From contig OX344758.2 in NCBI GenBank assembly GCA_947034885.2, positions 4,528,501 to 4,592,500 on the forward strand: a stretch of 64,000 nucleotides of DNA. The letters are read 5' to 3'. The stretch comes from Thuidium tamariscinum. Its lineage: Eukaryota > Streptophyta > Bryopsida > Hypnales > Thuidiaceae. The notes under the pieces are model-generated. The model saw only the letters and a program-made list of their open reading frames with translations, was not told where the DNA came from and did no database searches. Shown piece by piece: positions 63,788-64,000 of this stretch (its first letter is position 1; the number at the start of each line of letters is the position of its first letter). Both the position numbers and the translations under genes were made by a program.

Positions 63788-64000
63788 TCACCAAGATAGA
63801 TAGACCATTGACCAAACATTGTATTCAACTCGACATCCATTAGACAACAACTACACAGTTAAAAAAAATTAGAAATGTTGAAATTTTGTACCATTGCATA
63901 GTCACCACAAACTATGCAGTAAAGGGCTACAAGTTATTTTTATTATATTTAAGGTTTGCTACCTTTAAGTTGGAATGAAATTTTCAAAAAGAAACCTTTT

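Overview
The window is nuclear DNA of a land plant. It holds five intron-bearing protein genes, set as GC-richer islands in very AT-rich flanks packed with short inverted-repeat transposon remnants. Every gene I recognise belongs to a plant family: a plant-type LRR protein related to STK11/LKB1-interacting protein, the TPLATE-complex subunit TWD40-1, a class C GH9 endoglucanase with a C-terminal CBM49, a plant-type membrane metallophosphoesterase, and a GET3 of the plant GET3a kind. Small introns, AT-rich spacers and the sequence divergence suit a bryophyte or other early-diverging land plant, but I cannot fix the species. All exon models were built by hand from GT-AG (twice GC-AG) junctions. 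Each spliced length is a whole number of codons ending in a stop. Layout: 1-1062 holds a decayed pogo/CENP-B-type transposase on the minus strand, cut at its left by another repeat. 1063-7010 is AT-rich with several MITE-like pieces. 7263-11915 (+) is the LRR gene (5 exons, 810 aa). 14954-24477 (+) is TWD40-1 (21 exons, 1451 aa). 24560-28300 is AT-rich with nothing coding. 28974-32623 (+) is the endoglucanase (6 exons, 647 aa). 34448-35143 carries two neighbouring inverted-repeat elements. 37444-48108 (-) is the metallophosphoesterase (15 exons, 1141 aa), whose 2.8 kb intron 8 holds three separate inverted-repeat elements. 51649-53384 (+) is GET3 (2 exons, 366 aa). 53400-64000 is repeat-rich and includes a small GC island (60780-61530) of unknown nature. 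The genes do not form a pathway and each looks independently transcribed. They share a housekeeping, endomembrane and cell-wall flavour: clathrin-mediated endocytosis (TWD40-1), tail-anchored protein insertion (GET3), wall glucan hydrolysis (GH9C) and a multi-pass membrane phosphoesterase. No bacterial-type operon, CRISPR array or tRNA/rRNA gene was seen. The most unusual content is the repeat fraction. At least nine inverted-repeat or dispersed families can be recognised by eye, most with two or more copies here. Several have TTAA at both ends and CCC...GGG termini, the hallmark of piggyBac-type transposition, which is not commonly described in land plants. One of these is a 736 bp near-perfect foldback inside an intron.
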